A stretch of DNA of 26,736 nucleotides from assembly GCA_002683515.1 (NCBI GenBank), contig NYTN01000033.1, positions 1-26,736 of the forward strand, in the 5' to 3' direction. The notes below the pieces were generated by a model. That model had not been told where the DNA came from. It searched no databases and worked only from the letters and a program-made list of their open reading frames with translations. Below are positions 15,305 to 21,666 of the stretch, in pieces. Position 1 is the first letter of the stretch; the number at the start of each line of letters is the position of its first letter. The position numbers and the translations under genes were made by a program. The DNA comes from Rhodobiaceae bacterium (GTDB lineage: Bacteria > Pseudomonadota > Alphaproteobacteria > RS24).

Positions 15305-15764
15305 GAAAGTGGTGCATGTGTTCGACCTTGACGACACACTGACGATCAAACCTGAGAACTTCAATAACGTTGGCATGACCAAAGACGAGTTCTTTGATGC
15401 CAGCCGTTCTTTCGTAAGTGATGAGCGCATTGCCTACCTTGCACGCTTCCTAGCTAGCCATGGTGATGCAATAGCTATCTGTACCGCTAGGCCACCTGAA
15501 AGGCTCATTGAGAGTTATCACTGGCTACGTAAGTGGTGTATACCTTTTGACGTACTAATGCTGTCTACAGGACATCTGTCCTCTGGCATGGCTAAACAGT
15601 ACATGCTCAAGAGACTTCGACGCCAGTACTACCGTGTTGGCACGATGGTTGATGACAGCCCTTGGAACATCCAAGGTGCACGTCTACAAAAGATTGGAGC
15701 CATACACGTACGCAAAAACTGCGACTACTGGACAGCTCACCCTGAAGCCGTGTCAAAAGTATGA
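15246..15764 (+). CDS. HAD-superfamily phosphatase-like protein (172 aa)
   Basis: Motif I DLDDTLT (residues 27-33) supplies the Asp nucleophile and the second Asp. Motif II CTARP (79-83) supplies the Thr. Motif IV VDDSPWN (135-141) supplies metal-binding Asp residues. K or R near 122-126 could be motif III. The size and lack of a large cap suggest a small-molecule, nucleotide or polynucleotide 3'-phosphatase, as in the phosphatase half of phage polynucleotide kinases; no kinase domain is present. ATG 15246 places motif I near the N-terminus as expected. Upstream in-frame starts would lie within the preceding gene. The substrate is unknown. Confidence 0.8.
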   Translation: MIKAFKHTHYVGIQRQAPTKKVVHVFDLDDTLTIKPENFNNVGMTKDEFFDASRSFVSDERIAYLARFLASHGDAIAICTARPPERLIESYHWLRKWCIPFDVLMLSTGHLSSGMAKQYMLKRLRRQYYRVGTMVDDSPWNIQGARLQKIGAIHVRKNCDYWTAHPEAVSKV

Positions 15765-15881
15765 GCTATATCTACACACCTATCTAAACTGTCGGTTATT
15801 ACTATTTTATCTGTTCGGTTTATCCTTATCACTATTTATCTATACAGATTACAGTAACGACAGTGATGAACGTATTGACCT

Positions 15882-16166
15882 ATGCACTACCTATTCCCTT
15901 CCTACGGATCTCCCGTAACTCAGACTATCGTTATTAGCGATAGTGAGTATCAGGCCCTACAGCGAGCGGAAGCTCAAGACTATATCCACTCCCTAGAAGG
16001 TAAGATCTACTCCTATGAAAAGGAGATTGAGAGACTACGAAAGAATATATTAAAAGTAAGTAAACAAGCAGGGCTACTCCCTGAACCTAAACATGATCAA
16101 CCCAATGAAACTAGTGAAACTATTCGAGAAAGCGGAACAAGCGACTTCACAGAAGAAAGCACGTAA
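15882..16166 (+). CDS. Small coiled-coil protein (94 aa)
   Basis: Residues ~18-60 contain heptad-like hydrophobics in a charged helix (SDSEYQALQRAEAQ, then EGKIYSYEKEIERLRKNI), so it is probably a dimeric coiled coil. The C-terminus is polar and acidic. No family recognised. The 117 bases between the HAD gene and this start hold only an eight-codon ATG frame (15763-15789) and an open hydrophobic frame without a start codon. The 3' end overlaps the next small gene. Confidence 0.62.
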   Translation: MHYLFPSYGSPVTQTIVISDSEYQALQRAEAQDYIHSLEGKIYSYEKEIERLRKNILKVSKQAGLLPEPKHDQPNETSETIRESGTSDFTEEST

Positions 16167-16221
16167 ATGCCTCAAAAAGTACAACAAGCTAATTCGTAAG
16201 AACTTAAATGCTAATGACTGA
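16093..16221 (+). CDS. Small very basic protein (42 aa)
   Basis: About a third of the residues are Lys or Arg (KKARKCLKKYNKLIRKN), so nucleic-acid binding is possible. It overlaps the previous gene by 74 bases in a different frame; an in-frame ATG at 16105 would shorten this. It ends right at a TAAC-type hairpin, the usual end of genes here, which is the main reason for calling it. Confidence 0.5.
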   Translation: MINPMKLVKLFEKAEQATSQKKARKCLKKYNKLIRKNLNAND

Positions 16222-16254
16222 CCCCCTCCCCGGCTAACACCGGGTGTAAGGGGT
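16221..16254 (+). terminator. Two-tier TAAC-loop hairpin, copy 8
   Basis: Inner CCCGG-C-TAAC-A-CCGGG (16229-16244) has one C/A mismatch next to the loop. The outer stem is ACCCC/GGGGT (16221-16225 with 16250-16254). The outer stem overlaps the last base of the stop codon. Confidence 0.6.
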
Positions 16255-16276
16255 TATGTCCTAAACAGAAATCTGA

Positions 16277-16387
16277 ATGACAGAACTGCAAATTAAAGCT
16301 GCGTTTCGTATGAATACTCAACTCACCCGTCAGACAAAAGAGAAGAGGCGGTCCTTCAAGCAGCACGCCGCTACTCAAGAAGATTGA
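16277..16387 (+). CDS. Very small basic protein (36 aa)
   Basis: Polar and basic (MTELQIKAAFRMNTQLTRQT at the start, then KEKRRSFKQH). No Shine-Dalgarno. The next ATG follows 3 bases after its stop, so the two could be coupled. Called from frame and context only; function unknown. Confidence 0.4.
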   Translation: MTELQIKAAFRMNTQLTRQTKEKRRSFKQHAATQED

Positions 16388-16390
16388 TCC

Positions 16391-16513
16391 ATGCTCAAGC
16401 TCGTAATACAACAACGACCGGCTCCCCGTACTCGTTTTACTGTCAAGTTCAACGGTACCTGCCGGTCATTCAATACTTTTGCTGAAGCCAAAGATTTCAT
16501 CTTGGCACAGTGA
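16391..16513 (+). CDS. Very small basic protein (40 aa)
   Basis: Sequence has an alternating pattern (RTRFTVKFNGTCRSFNTFAE) that suggests a beta hairpin followed by a short helix, as in small DNA- or RNA-binding domains. It starts 3 bases after the previous stop and ends just before a hairpin. Function unknown. Confidence 0.5.
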   Translation: MLKLVIQQRPAPRTRFTVKFNGTCRSFNTFAEAKDFILAQ

Positions 16514-16520
16514 ACAAGGC

Positions 16521-16547
16521 ACCTGCCGGTTAACACCGGCTTTTGGT
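16521..16547 (+). terminator. Two-tier TAAC-loop hairpin, copy 9 (compensated stem)
   Basis: Inner GCCGGT-TAAC-ACCGGC (16525-16540): the closing pair is T-A instead of C-G, a two-sided compensatory change. Outer ACC/GGT (16521-16523 with 16545-16547), and TTTT follows the inner stem. Confidence 0.7.
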
Positions 16548-16573
16548 TTCTTTGTTCTTAACTTCAGTGCTAC

Positions 16574-16786
16574 ATGAGCAAAGTCACCTACGACTTCCAG
16601 ATTATTGATTCCAATGTCTCTGGTATCTCTCAGGTGGTTGCTCAGAACGAAGATGCGTTCCGCTATCTCGTAGAAGAAGCTCACCTTACCGTCTTCAAGG
16701 ACGGATCTGCATGTCTCTTTGAAGAGCGTGTAGGTGATTTTATCTCCGACGCGGGCTGGGCTCATATGGCTTGTGACTACGTCTGA
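16574..16786 (+). CDS. Hypothetical protein (70 aa)
   Basis: Acidic, mixed alpha/beta composition with no recognised family. The leader GTTCTTAACTTCAGTGCTAC before the ATG resembles that of other genes in the array. A hairpin with a T run follows the stop. Confidence 0.65.
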   Translation: MSKVTYDFQIIDSNVSGISQVVAQNEDAFRYLVEEAHLTVFKDGSACLFEERVGDFISDAGWAHMACDYV

Positions 16787-16792
16787 TAACCA

Positions 16793-16826
16793 CCTTTGCC
16801 GGCAAATGCCGGCTACAAGGTTTTTT
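16793..16826 (+). terminator. Two-tier hairpin, copy 10, with loop AAAT
   Basis: Inner GCCGGC-AAAT-GCCGGC (16798-16813), outer CCTT/AAGG (16793-16796 with 16817-16820), then TTTTTT. The same architecture with a different loop; a good intrinsic terminator. Confidence 0.78.
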
Positions 16827-16845
16827 GTAATTTACAACCATCAAA

Positions 16846-17004
16846 ATGTTCTGGTGTGTCTACGACAATAAAGCTGATGACGTTGTCGGATTTTGGACCG
16901 ACATCTGTGCAGCTGAAGAGTTCTTAGATGAGAACCAAGCAGAAGATGACATCTGGTGCATCTTCCCGTATGACGAATGCGTAATTAGCAACGTCGTACG
17001 ATAA
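16846..17004 (+). CDS. Small acidic hypothetical protein (52 aa)
   Basis: Strongly acidic (ADDVVGF, EEFLDENQAEDD) with Trp and Cys residues. It could be a DNA mimic or an inhibitor of a host enzyme, but this rests only on charge. The leader lacks a ribosome site. The stop codon overlaps the outer arm of the next hairpin. Confidence 0.6.
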   Translation: MFWCVYDNKADDVVGFWTDICAAEEFLDENQAEDDIWCIFPYDECVISNVVR

Positions 17005-17037
17005 AACTTCTGCCGGTTAACTCCGGCTTTTTGTTTT
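17003..17037 (+). terminator. Two-tier TAAC-loop hairpin, copy 11
   Basis: Inner GCCGG-T-TAAC-T-CCGGC (17012-17027) with a T/T mismatch beside the loop. Outer AAAAC/GTTTT (17003-17007 with 17033-17037). TTTTT follows the inner stem. Confidence 0.68.
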
Positions 17038-17058
17038 AATGTACTTTGAATTAACATA

Positions 17059-17451
17059 ATGACTTCCAGCATTCCCAACGGTTTTAGCTCTGAAGAGCTG
17101 CAAAAACTTCTTGACAATGCAAGTACTGAAAAATGTACTTCTGATGAACCTGATACCGATATTGCCAAATTAGTTCTAGAGCTTGGTGACAACATCGAAG
17201 ACTATATGGATAATATGTCAACAGAGCAAGGTGTCCCTCCTCAGCTTTTAGGCAAGGTGGTCATGTTGCTCACTTGCAATCGAATGATTGATTGGCACTC
17301 ACACATCAGCAAGAAGCACGCTGAACGTGGTGAACTCGACCAAGCAGTGGGTTGGGCTCGTGATGCTGGAAAGTTTCAAGCATTAGCCAACATCCTCTCA
17401 ACAATCATCGTTGATGAGAATGACGAGTTCACTCCAGGTCTTTCCGACTAA
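17059..17451 (+). CDS. Hypothetical protein (130 aa)
   Basis: Helical and acidic; the central segment (about residues 55-110) has regularly spaced hydrophobics and one KKHAERGELDQAVGWARDAG stretch suggestive of a helix-turn-helix-like or TPR-like pair. No family assigned. The leader TACTTTGAATTAACATA is close to that of the first genes of the array. It precedes the SSB-like gene and could share its role in DNA metabolism. Confidence 0.7.
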   Translation: MTSSIPNGFSSEELQKLLDNASTEKCTSDEPDTDIAKLVLELGDNIEDYMDNMSTEQGVPPQLLGKVVMLLTCNRMIDWHSHISKKHAERGELDQAVGWARDAGKFQALANILSTIIVDENDEFTPGLSD

Positions 17452-17454
17452 TCC

Positions 17455-17483
17455 GCTTAGGCCGGCTAACGCCGGCTGCAAGC
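17455..17483 (+). terminator. Two-tier TAAC-loop hairpin, copy 12
   Basis: Inner GCCGGC-TAAC-GCCGGC (17461-17476), outer GCTT/AAGC (17455-17458 with 17480-17483), interior loop AG/TGC, then TTTCG. Confidence 0.65.
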
Positions 17484-17511
17484 TTTCGTGTAAATCAACA
17501 AAGGAGTTCCT

Positions 17512-17994
17512 TTGACTCAATCCACCACTAACTACGCTGCTTTCAACGCCGTCACTATCCAAGGACGTGTGTTTCATGCTGAGCGTGGCACTGGTCAATA
17601 CGGCGATTTCGTTGCTGTAACTCTTATTAGCACACTGTCCAAAGATGGTCAGGACGTGCTGGTTACTTTCAACGACAGCAACGGCATCATGTCAATGTTT
17701 GACAAAGGCTTCCTTCCTAAAGGCCGCATGGTCACCGTTACAGGTCACATCCAAGGTATCCGTGAAACTTGGACTGACAAAGACGGCAACGTCAACTTGC
17801 TGCAACGTGCTGAGATCCGTCTCAAGCAAGCAGCAGTCCTTGACGGTGGCTACGGAATGATGCCTAAAGATGCTGACTCCTCTGCCCCACGCAAGGGTGT
17901 CAAGGTCGTCCGTCCTTCCGACGCTAAGAAAGATGCAGCAGCTCCTACTGATGACGCTCCCGTCATCGATGAAGCATCTGCTGAAATCTTCTGA
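17512..17994 (+). CDS. Single-stranded DNA-binding protein-like OB-fold protein (160 aa)
   Basis: Residues ~8-115 have the strand pattern of an OB fold (FNAVTIQGRVFHAE, VAVTLISTL, GRMVTVTGHIQGIRETWTD, LLQRAEIRLKQA), close to bacterial SSB. A linker rich in D, A, P and K follows, ending in an acidic tip (DDAPVIDEASAEIF), as in SSB tails that recruit partner proteins. It would coat ssDNA during phage replication. The start is TTG at 17512, supported by AAGGAG six bases before it, one of the few strong ribosome sites here. No close ATG is available. Confidence 0.75.
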   Translation: MTQSTTNYAAFNAVTIQGRVFHAERGTGQYGDFVAVTLISTLSKDGQDVLVTFNDSNGIMSMFDKGFLPKGRMVTVTGHIQGIRETWTDKDGNVNLLQRAEIRLKQAAVLDGGYGMMPKDADSSAPRKGVKVVRPSDAKKDAAAPTDDAPVIDEASAEIF

Positions 17995-18002
17995 TGTCTA
18001 CG

Positions 18003-18027
18003 ACCCTCCTAACGGAGGGTCTTTTTT
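18003..18027 (+). terminator. Intrinsic terminator with TAAC loop, copy 13
   Basis: ACCCTCC-TAAC-GGAGGGT then CTTTTTT. The stem is unrelated to the GCCGGC copies but keeps the TAAC loop. It ends the SSB gene and lies between convergent genes. Confidence 0.88.
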
Positions 18028-18922
18028 ATTTTTTACTCGCCAACTCATTAAATTCTTTCTGAGTTTTAGCGTGACCATTTTTTCCATTTCCATTTGTGTG
18101 GACAAACACCTGAGATCCTTCATCAGCATTGATAACAAGAGGCTTCTCTCCAACGACCTGTCCTTGAGAATCAGAAATTGGTCCCTGGCTTTGAATCATA
18201 CCTCTCGTTCCAGACATATCAAAGCCATACCCCTCAGCTTTCTGTAGGAGGTCCTTTACGAATGTCTTGTCACCCATTACCAGTCTTTGTATTTCAGGAT
18301 GATTTAGTAACTCAGGGTTTGCTTCAATGGCTTTCATAGCATTTAACTGAACTTTCTTTCTTCTGATTGCTTCTAACCTGTCAGTTCCTTCAGAATCATG
18401 CAAAGACATATTGATTGCTGCCAGTTCTTGACGGAGATCTGTACCACCTAAGCTGTTTGCAGTTGTATGCCCCATCTGTGTATCCATTCCAACGATGGGT
18501 GCCCCTGTGTACAAATCTCTTCCAAACGAACCTTTATATATAAGATCTGCCACAGCCTGTTCCATGACAGCTCGATCACCGGCATGACGACCGTGCAAAC
18601 CTCTGCTTGCCAGTGTCTTTAGAGAGTCATTAGTTAAGTGTGCTGCAATTAATCTTGCCGCATCATAATCAGAATCTTTAGGACGACTATCTATAGATAA
18701 CGGTCTTTGGCCTGTCCGCATAAATTCTTTCTCAGCTCTTTCAGCACCATTCAGTGCAGCGTAAAGCGCACTAGGTGTATATGGAAAAGGCTCAGTCGGT
18801 TCAACGGAGACGATGCCTCTTTTTCTACTCATATCAAGCACTGGCTTCCCCCTATCGTCAGCGACAAACTTGAGGTTATTAGCAGCTAATAAATCTAAAA
18901 CTTGTGGACGATTGTAAAACAC
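18026..18922 (-). CDS. Hypothetical protein with a possible HNH-like segment (298 aa)
   Basis: Isolated leftward gene. Residues ~135-175 contain LYTGAPIVGMDTQMGHTTAN, then SLGGTDLRQELAAIN with a later H. This spacing recalls HNH nucleases (H, GG, N), but the usual DH and zinc cysteines are missing. Elsewhere it is helical and charged; the C-terminus is G/N/K-rich. The start is GTG at 18922 as no ATG precedes the conserved-looking N-terminus. It could be a degenerate nuclease or an unrelated virion protein. Confidence 0.65.
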   Translation of the reverse strand: MFYNRPQVLDLLAANNLKFVADDRGKPVLDMSRKRGIVSVEPTEPFPYTPSALYAALNGAERAEKEFMRTGQRPLSIDSRPKDSDYDAARLIAAHLTNDSLKTLASRGLHGRHAGDRAVMEQAVADLIYKGSFGRDLYTGAPIVGMDTQMGHTTANSLGGTDLRQELAAINMSLHDSEGTDRLEAIRRKKVQLNAMKAIEANPELLNHPEIQRLVMGDKTFVKDLLQKAEGYGFDMSGTRGMIQSQGPISDSQGQVVGEKPLVINADEGSQVFVHTNGNGKNGHAKTQKEFNELASKK

Positions 18923-19022
18923 CCATACCCATACCTATGACTATTTATTCATCTAGGTATCACTTACTTCTTCTCAATTGTATTAACTATTAGAATATAA
19001 ATTGACGCACTAAATATCAACT

Positions 19023-19268
19023 ATGCGATTTGCTGCTCAAAGATATCCTCGTCTTGGTTATGAAATGCGTGAGTACAGAGCACAGCCTGGGCGTATTACT
19101 GATTACCGAGCGCAATCAGGCAGTGCTGGTATGCCTGGAATAATGACTAACTATCAAGCTCCGAATGCTCAACAAATTGCATTTACTCAAATGCCACCAG
19201 TTAATGAACCTGCGTTCCGAGCACGATCAGGAGCCAATAATCCTTTCCGTGCGCCTATTCGCCTTTAA
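19023..19268 (+). CDS. Arg/Gln/Pro-rich repeat protein (81 aa)
   Basis: Contains degenerate repeats of YRAQxG (EYRAQPGR, DYRAQSGS, NYQAPNAQ, FRARSGAN). The protein is basic, low complexity and probably unstructured. No family recognised. ATG 19023 starts 100 bases from the divergent 298-aa gene. A TAAC hairpin follows its stop. Confidence 0.62.
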   Translation: MRFAAQRYPRLGYEMREYRAQPGRITDYRAQSGSAGMPGIMTNYQAPNAQQIAFTQMPPVNEPAFRARSGANNPFRAPIRL

Positions 19269-19278
19269 CGGCAGTAAT

Positions 19279-19294
19279 GCCGGCTAACGCCGGC
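19279..19294 (+). terminator. TAAC-loop hairpin, copy 14
   Basis: GCCGGC-TAAC-GCCGGC with a weak outer GCA/TGC pairing and no T run. It lies ten bases after a stop codon. Confidence 0.6.
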
Positions 19295-19326
19295 TGCGGA
19301 TTGATTTGTCCTATGACAAACAATCG

Positions 19327-19545
19327 ATGAAACAACAGTACGTAATGATGACTGTTGAAGAATGCGAGTCACAGATTCGCCTACTTCAGCGTGCTATTCA
19401 TTACTGCACGCATGCATTACCATCGTCGCAAGTTGATTTAATGGCTGACCCTACGGACAGCTATCCCGGCGCTAGCGGCTATGCATGTCAAACAATGAAA
19501 AGCATTGTCTGTAGTTTGGAAAGCAATATGTCGCTCTCCAAATAA
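19327..19545 (+). CDS. Hypothetical protein (72 aa)
   Basis: Start chosen at ATG 19327, about 30 bases after the hairpin as in neighbouring genes; an in-frame TTG at 19306 is possible. The first half is helical (VEECESQIRLLQRAIHYCTH) and three further cysteines or serine-rich stretches follow. No family recognised. Confidence 0.6.
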   Translation: MKQQYVMMTVEECESQIRLLQRAIHYCTHALPSSQVDLMADPTDSYPGASGYACQTMKSIVCSLESNMSLSK

Positions 19546-19553
19546 CATCTACT

Positions 19554-19606
19554 TAGCTAGGATTTGGGAGAGTCCGAAGAAGAACTGTGTCAGGGCTCCC
19601 TAGCTA
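19554..19606 (+). other. Hairpin region after the 72-aa gene (possible noncoding RNA)
   Basis: GGGAG (19566-19570) pairs with CTCCC (19596-19600), and the flanking TAGCTA copies (19554-19559, 19601-19606) can pair outside it. It contains TTGGGAGAGTCC, which recurs at 24584-24595. No T tract follows directly. It may be a 3' structure or part of a tRNA precursor leader. Confidence 0.35.
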
Positions 19607-19646
19607 GGTTTCAATGATTTTTACAGTTTCTCATTGTGTAATTGCA

Positions 19647-19670
19647 AGGAGCTGCTATCTAGTGGCTCCT
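19647..19670 (+). other. Hairpin ten bases before the tRNA
   Basis: AGGAGC (19647-19652) and GCTCCT (19665-19670) form a 6-bp stem. It may shape the 5' leader of the tRNA precursor or end the upstream transcript. Confidence 0.35.
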
Positions 19671-19679
19671 CCCCTATTA

Positions 19680-19753
19680 ACGAGACTAGCCCAATCGGAA
19701 GAGGCAACAGACTTAAAATCTGTCCAGTCTGAGTTCAAGCCTCAGGTCTCGTA
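19680..19753 (+). tRNA. tRNA with anticodon UAA (Leu by anticodon), short variable loop
   Basis: A complete cloverleaf can be drawn: acceptor ACGAGAC/GTCTCGT (7 bp), D stem GCC/GGC with loop GG, anticodon stem ACAGA/TCTGT with loop CTTAAAA (U33 present, anticodon TAA), variable region CCAGT, T stem CTGAG/CTCAG with loop TTCAAGC, and discriminator A. CCA is not encoded. Anticodon UAA reads the Leu codon UUA, and A73 suits LeuRS. Bacterial tRNA-Leu normally has a long variable arm, absent here. Confidence 0.85.
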
Positions 19754-19824
19754 TTGGCAATGCAAAAGGTGAGCTAGAGCTATCTTGGCCTCGACGGCAC
19801 CAACATTGCCCTATACATATAACT

Positions 19825-20049
19825 ATGACCAACTTTAATACTGATATTGAAACATTCGATGACTCCGCCTTCTCCGTTTTCAAAACACGATGGGGCACCT
19901 ACGCCGCACGTGATGCTGATGGCAAAGGTCTGTGTAGCGGTCTCGATCGCGATTCCGTTATTTTTTGGGCTCGCGAACATCTCAATGGATTTGCAAACTC
20001 AACAGCACACACAAGAAACGTCACAATGAAAGGAGATATGCTCAAATGA
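19825..20049 (+). CDS. Hypothetical protein coupled to transaldolase (74 aa)
   Basis: Small alpha/beta protein with no recognised family; the segment SVFKTRWGTYAARDADGKG looks like paired strands. Its stop TGA overlaps the talC ATG (ATGA), and AAAGGAG lies shortly before, within this gene, to serve talC. This gives translational coupling of the two products. Confidence 0.65.
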   Translation: MTNFNTDIETFDDSAFSVFKTRWGTYAARDADGKGLCSGLDRDSVIFWAREHLNGFANSTAHTRNVTMKGDMLK

Positions 20050-20696
20050 AATTCTTTATTGATACTGCATTAATTGACGAAATCAAAGACTGCTGGGCCA
20101 CTGGCCTTATTGATGGTGTTACTACTAACCCTACCCTTATAAAAAAAGCAGGGCGTGACCCCTTAGACGTCTATAAATCACTCATTGATCTGGGGATTGG
20201 TGACATCTCTATGGAAGTGATGGGCACCGCTGCTGAAATGGAATATGACGGAATGCAGCTTTACACGCTCTTTAAAGAGAGCACCACTGTCAAACTACCA
20301 ATGACAAAAGAAGGTCTACAAGCCTGCCAACGCCTTAATAACCTTGGCATCCGGACTAACGTGACTCTTATCTTTAATGCAGCGCAAGCGCTGTTGGCCG
20401 CGAAAGCTGGTGCAACTTACGTCTCCCCCTTTGTTGGACGTATCGACGACCAAGGATATGCAGGTCTTGAAGTAGTCCGTAGTATTGCTGGTCTTTATAA
20501 AATGAAAGGCATTGATACTCAGGTGCTCGCTGCTTCTATCCGTACACCTCATCGCGTAGTTCGCTCGTTCTATAACGGAGCAGACGTGGTCACTATGCCC
20601 CCTAAGGTTTTCTGGGGTATGTACGACCATATTCTTACTACCGATGGACTAAGAATCTTTGATGAAGATGCTACTAAAATAGTTAGTAGTAGTTGA
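20046..20696 (+). CDS. talC: Transaldolase, TalC/F6P-aldolase-like subfamily (216 aa)
   Basis: Moves a dihydroxyacetone unit between sugar phosphates in the pentose phosphate pathway, in the cytosol. The short length (about 216 aa) and MKFFIDTA start match the small TalC type common in cyanophages. TTNPTL (26-31) and the Schiff-base Lys83 in VKLPMT are present, and the barrel continues with NVTLIF, YVSPFVGR and VLAASIRTP. The family role in infected cells is to push carbon through the pentose phosphate route for NADPH and nucleotides. ATG 20046 overlaps the previous stop. A longer in-frame start at 19965 is rejected because the extension is not transaldolase sequence. Confidence 0.95.
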   Translation: MKFFIDTALIDEIKDCWATGLIDGVTTNPTLIKKAGRDPLDVYKSLIDLGIGDISMEVMGTAAEMEYDGMQLYTLFKESTTVKLPMTKEGLQACQRLNNLGIRTNVTLIFNAAQALLAAKAGATYVSPFVGRIDDQGYAGLEVVRSIAGLYKMKGIDTQVLAASIRTPHRVVRSFYNGADVVTMPPKVFWGMYDHILTTDGLRIFDEDATKIVSSS

Positions 20697-20707
20697 GTAT
20701 GTAATTA

Positions 20708-21370
20708 ATGTCTAGACGCAACGAATACGATCAAATATCAGAACCTATTGATTACGTATCAATAGATGGTAGGCCACTAGCCTACCGAGATCCAAACAAC
20801 CAAGCAATGATTGATAGTCAAATAGCTGGTGATGATTATTACGATGGTATTCGTCGTGACTCCATTAAAAATAAACATTCTTATGGCGGCTTCAACAAGC
20901 TGTATGATTTTTCATACGGCGATATTAATAAAGCGGCTAAGGACCTTGGCTATAAAAATATTAACGATTTAGACGAAGTCGAGGCTGTATATGATTACCT
21001 GACTACTCCACGTCTATCTCAAGCAGATTTTGACGAATACAAGGATTCTATTCCTAAAAATGATTCTCCACCTAAAAAGGATGATATTAAGCCTGTTGAG
21101 CCTGTTGAGCCTCCAACACTCTCAGATAGAACAAAAGAAGCGATTGAATATGTTGACAATCACAGTTGGTATGACCCTGATGTAAAACTTGTTCAAGATA
21201 CAATCCCTTTAACTGAAGCAGCAACTGATATGAGTGCTGGTATTGCAGATAAAAGTATTGGCGCTTTTTTAGATAACTATAAATTAAATCTAGTTGCAGG
21301 AACTCAAAAAGCCGGTATTCCAACTCGTGGAGCTGGTGCTCCTGGTACTCCTGGAGGCTTCCGGATATGA
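20708..21370 (+). CDS. Hypothetical protein, possibly virion (220 aa)
   Basis: Acidic and tyrosine/aspartate-rich in the first half, with a P/K/E linker (KPVEPVEPPT) near residue 130 and a G/A/P-rich C-terminus (TRGAGAPGTPGG). No family recognised. The composition resembles virion proteins in the leftward block. It starts 11 bases after talC and its stop overlaps the next ATG (ATGA). Confidence 0.72.
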   Translation: MSRRNEYDQISEPIDYVSIDGRPLAYRDPNNQAMIDSQIAGDDYYDGIRRDSIKNKHSYGGFNKLYDFSYGDINKAAKDLGYKNINDLDEVEAVYDYLTTPRLSQADFDEYKDSIPKNDSPPKKDDIKPVEPVEPPTLSDRTKEAIEYVDNHSWYDPDVKLVQDTIPLTEAATDMSAGIADKSIGAFLDNYKLNLVAGTQKAGIPTRGAGAPGTPGGFRI

Positions 21371-21663
21371 TTTCCGCTGAAGATTACGCAAAAATGTTTA
21401 CTGCTCGAAAAGCAGCAACTACAGCGACTGACAATGCTAATGCTAAATATAGGCGTGCAAAAGCAAATTCACCTGGTGCTGATGCAGCAGAAGCTTGGCT
21501 AAACGAATATAAAGGAGATGTTAAAAAGCACTTGATTGAAGTCGATACTGCAGAAATTCCTAACTTCGGCACGGAAGACAATCAGCTACGGCTTTCTGAA
21601 GAAGATATGCTTGGTCTTACAAGCTATATTGCTCAAAAGGTGCTAGAAGAACGAGAAAACTAA
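21367..21663 (+). CDS. Hypothetical helical protein (98 aa)
   Basis: Ala/Lys-rich helix for residues ~8-50 and a polar C-terminal helix (EEDMLGLTSYIAQKVLEERE). No family recognised; size and charge are compatible with a small terminase-like or scaffolding protein, but no specific motif supports this. Coupled to the preceding gene by a 4-base overlap. Inverted-repeat element 2 starts right after its stop. Confidence 0.7.
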   Translation: MISAEDYAKMFTARKAATTATDNANAKYRRAKANSPGADAAEAWLNEYKGDVKKHLIEVDTAEIPNFGTEDNQLRLSEEDMLGLTSYIAQKVLEEREN

Positions 21664-21666
21664 AAA

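Noticed and set aside
15634..15918. Rightward frame continuing into a hydrophobic segment after the HAD gene
   Set aside because: Its only ATG is deep within the HAD gene, and no GTG or TTG start exists near the hydrophobic part, although the tail would make one transmembrane helix.
19680..19753. tRNA as an integration attachment site
   Set aside because: No integrase is present in the window and the tRNA is a complete cloverleaf rather than a 3' fragment.
20316..20630. Leftward 104-codon frame inside talC
   Set aside because: Shadow of the conserved transaldolase sequence.
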